DNA from: an uncultured Duncaniella sp.
GTDB lineage: Bacteria; Bacteroidota; Bacteroidia; Bacteroidales; Muribaculaceae
Reading direction: 5' to 3'
Assembly (NCBI GenBank): GCA_910577255.1
Contig: CAJTMH010000004.1
Location: 62,001-126,000 of the forward strand
Length of the DNA: 64,000 nucleotides
Shown: positions 62,290 through 64,000 of the stretch, piece by piece
Layout: each line of letters starts with the position of its first letter
Position numbering within the stretch: position 1 is the first letter of the stretch
Notes under the pieces: model-generated
Databases searched by the model: none
Seen by the model: only the letters and a program-made list of their open reading frames with translations
Told to the model about the DNA's origin: nothing
Made by a program: the position numbers and the translations under genes

Positions 62290-63318
62290 ATGAACAGGAA
62301 AATCACCATCATACTCGTCGCAGTAATGGCCTTGATGGCCACATCATGCCGCGACGTGCCGGAATATGGCAACGACTCAATGGGCAATTTCGAAGCCCTT
62401 TGGACCATAATTGACCAGCATTACTGTTTCTTCGAGGAAAAGGATATCGACTGGGACGCCATCCACGATAAATATGCCCGGCGCATCGGCCCGGAGATGA
62501 CCCGCGAGGAACTCTTCGTGGTCTGCGCCGACATGCTCGACGAGCTACGTGACGGCCACGTAAACCTATCATCGTCGTTCAACACCTCCTACTACCGCAG
62601 TTGGTGGAGCGACTACCCACAGAATTTCTCCCTCCGCCTCATCGAGGAATCGTATTTCAACTTCAACTACCGACAGAGCAGCGGCATGATCTATGATTAT
62701 CTAAGCGAGAACATCGGCTACATCTACTACGGCTCATTCAGCAGCATAGTGGGCGAAGGCAACCTTGACCAAGCCTTATATTTCCTGCGCGGGGCCCAAG
62801 GCCTCATAATCGATGTCCGCGACAACGGAGGCGGCAACCTCACCAACGTGGAGACATTCGTTGCCCGGTTCATCAAGGAGCCTACCCTCGTGGGCTATAT
62901 CTCCCACAAGACAGGCCCTGGGCACTCCGACTTCTCAGAGCCCCAACCCATCACCTACAAACCGGCCCAGGAAGGCCGCATACGCTGGGGCAAACCTATC
63001 ATCGTACTCGCCAACCGCTCAACATTCTCAGCCGCCAACAACTTTGTCGCCACAATGAAAAATCTCCCCGGAGTACGCATAGTCGGCGCGACTACCGGAG
63101 GAGGTAGCGGCATGCCATTCTCATCCGAGATTCCATGCGGATGGTCAGTGAGATTCTCGGCATGCTCGATGCTGGACGCCAATGGCGAAAGCACAGAGTC
63201 GGGGGTACAACCCAGTGAGGGGTGCGCCATCGACCTCGACCCTCTCGACGCCATCGCAGGCCATGACACTATACTCGACTTTGCCATAGCGCTCATGCAG
63301 CAGGAAATAGCTAATTAG
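62290..63318 (+). CDS. S41 family C-terminal processing peptidase-like lipoprotein
   Basis: 342 residues from the ATG at 62290 (MNRKITIILVAVMAL); earlier in-frame ATGs fall inside the DUF3316 gene. Lipobox ATSC (Cys20). An N-terminal helical domain (FEALWTIIDQHYCFFEEKDIDWD) precedes the S41 catalytic domain: LIIDVRDNGGGN, VLANRSTFSAANNF with the nucleophilic Ser, followed by a Lys in MKNLPG. No PDZ domain is obvious. Envelope protease; target unknown. Confidence 0.9.
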   Translation: MNRKITIILVAVMALMATSCRDVPEYGNDSMGNFEALWTIIDQHYCFFEEKDIDWDAIHDKYARRIGPEMTREELFVVCADMLDELRDGHVNLSSSFNTSYYRSWWSDYPQNFSLRLIEESYFNFNYRQSSGMIYDYLSENIGYIYYGSFSSIVGEGNLDQALYFLRGAQGLIIDVRDNGGGNLTNVETFVARFIKEPTLVGYISHKTGPGHSDFSEPQPITYKPAQEGRIRWGKPIIVLANRSTFSAANNFVATMKNLPGVRIVGATTGGGSGMPFSSEIPCGWSVRFSACSMLDANGESTESGVQPSEGCAIDLDPLDAIAGHDTILDFAIALMQQEIAN

Positions 63319-63359
63319 CAATTAAGCAACACATTAAATCCTAAACTGGACTCTTACCG

Positions 63360-63400
63360 CACCCCGGTCCCGTCGCCCCAAAAGCGTCATGGCCGGGGTG
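63360..63400 (+). terminator. Hairpin after S41 gene
   Basis: CACCCCGG and CCGGGGTG form a perfect 8-bp stem with a long loop; no T-run, so weak evidence as terminator. Confidence 0.45.
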
Positions 63401-63437
63401 CTGAGCATATAGCTACCAATCCTTAAAATAAGTTAAA

Positions 63438-63468
63438 TTATAGTACTTGGTATTGCATAGTACTATAA
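63438..63468 (+). promoter_or_regulatory. PadR-type operator
   Basis: Perfect 10-bp inverted repeat TTATAGTACT (63438-63447) and AGTACTATAA (63459-63468) around an 11-base centre. It covers the -33 region of the promoter below, so binding would block it. Autoregulation by PadR is a common arrangement; here it is inferred. Confidence 0.7.
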
Positions 63469-63483
63469 AACCACATACCTTTG
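63452..63483 (+). promoter_or_regulatory. Promoter of the PadR operon
   Basis: ATTG (63452-63455), 20 bases, TACCTTTG (63476-63483); leader about 35 nt. Confidence 0.75.
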
Positions 63484-63524
63484 CAACGTGAACGGACAAC
63501 TATCCACCGTCACCCATACACAAA

Positions 63525-63944
63525 ATGAACATAGACAATCTAAAATCACAGATGCGCAAAGGGATGCTTGAATTCTGCGTGCTGCTACTTCTGAAGCGTG
63601 GGGACGCCTATGCCTCGGAGATGATAGCCCGACTGAAAGAAGCGCATCTTATCGTAATGGAGGGCACACTTTATCCACTCCTCACCCGCCTGAAAAACGA
63701 CGGACTCCTCTCCTACCGCTGGGAAGAGTCGACCCAAGGGCCACCGCGAAAATACTACTCCATCACCGAGCTCGGACTGCAGTTTTTGCAGCAGCTCCAG
63801 GAGTCTTGGAACGAGATAGCCCGATCGGTCACTCTCCTGCAGGACGAAAACACCTCAATATCCATAACACAAATCATCAACGAAGAAACAATCACCAACC
63901 CCGCTGACGCCGACAACGACTCAGACCAAAACATCGCATTATGA
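63525..63944 (+). CDS. PadR family transcriptional regulator
   Basis: 139 residues. N-terminal winged helix: MRKGMLEFCVLLLLKRGDAYA, MIARLKEAHLIVMEGTLYPLL and RLKNDGLLSYRWEESTQGPP with the RKYYSIT wing, all typical of PadR. The stop codon overlaps the next ATG (ATGA), showing coupling. Likely autorepressor of this two-or-more-gene unit through the inverted repeat at 63438-63468; ligand unknown. Confidence 0.93.
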   Translation: MNIDNLKSQMRKGMLEFCVLLLLKRGDAYASEMIARLKEAHLIVMEGTLYPLLTRLKNDGLLSYRWEESTQGPPRKYYSITELGLQFLQQLQESWNEIARSVTLLQDENTSISITQIINEETITNPADADNDSDQNIAL

Positions 63945-64000
63945 AAAAGACTTTTCCTGTCAACATCAACGGCAAAATATTCTACATCGACGAAGACGCT
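63941..64000 (+). CDS. Partial gene after PadR (PspC/GIN-type envelope protein expected)
   Basis: Only 20 codons are present, MKKTFPVNINGKIFYIDEDA, cut by the window end. Bacteroidales PadR genes are usually followed by a PspC-domain membrane protein with just such an N-terminus. That identity is inferred from context and the short opening sequence. Confidence 0.55.
   Translation, partial: MKKTFPVNINGKIFYIDEDA

Noticed and set aside
1..64000. CRISPR arrays, insertion sequences, prophage genes
   Set aside because: No regularly spaced repeats, transposase, integrase or phage structural genes were seen.

Overview
The window is chromosomal DNA of a Bacteroidales bacterium, most like the Muribaculaceae / Bacteroides-Prevotella group. 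The evidence is Bacteroidota-type promoters (TTTG, about 20 bp, TAnnTTTG) in front of many genes, weak or absent Shine-Dalgarno sites, surface lipoproteins with an acidic stretch after the lipobox cysteine, type IX secretion-like C-terminal tails, the rpmB-rpmG-DUF4295 cluster, and a BtuB/BtuG-type vitamin B12 uptake locus. Species cannot be fixed by eye.

Layout. 1-4.5 kb: glycogen/alpha-glucan operon on the minus strand (debranching enzyme, GT-B glycosyltransferase, GH57 protein cut by the window edge). 4.85-5.5 kb: L28, L33 and DUF4295. 5.7-9.6 kb: pectinesterase-like protein, CinA, TsaD. 9.8-16.3 kb: OmpA-family protein, a small HTH regulator, a 1037-residue surface lipoprotein with extreme codon bias, and a small lipoprotein; the two long intergenic stretches here hold candidate structured RNAs. 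16.3-29.5 kb: a B12 island. A plus-strand operon (cobU, cobT, cobS, ribazole phosphatase) meets tail-to-tail a minus-strand series consisting of a cobalamin riboswitch, btuB, a BtuG-like propeller, the btuF/C/D ABC importer, and then cbiP, cobD and cbiB behind their own promoter. Together these import corrinoids and complete aminopropanol attachment and nucleotide-loop assembly; no corrin-ring genes are present in the window.

29.5-41.1 kb: housekeeping genes: O6-methylguanine methyltransferase, DUF349 protein, polyprenyl-phosphate sugar transferase, RecQ, NUDIX hydrolase, K+/H+ antiporter, a Rieske-like lipoprotein that lacks both histidine ligands, SRPBCC protein, PyrE, HAD phosphatase. 41.2-48 kb: an AT-richer 1339-residue protein with nine FN3-like repeats, a long unidentified RNA, tRNA-Leu(TAG) and an M6 metalloprotease. 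48-58.1 kb: FAH-like protein, Rex, AI-2E family permease, GltX, ArgC, and a TolC-MacA-MacB tripartite efflux operon. 58.6-64 kb: topoisomerase IV subunit A, DUF3316 outer-membrane protein, S41 protease, and a PadR regulator with a clear operator followed by the start of its partner gene.

No insertion sequence, CRISPR array, phage, rRNA or replication origin was seen. The least explained items are non-coding: two copies of a short RNA gene sharing a conserved core (39.9 and 58.2 kb, each with its own promoter and terminator), a roughly 340-nt structured transcript at 45.3-45.6 kb, and a roughly 190-nt candidate RNA at 12.07-12.25 kb.
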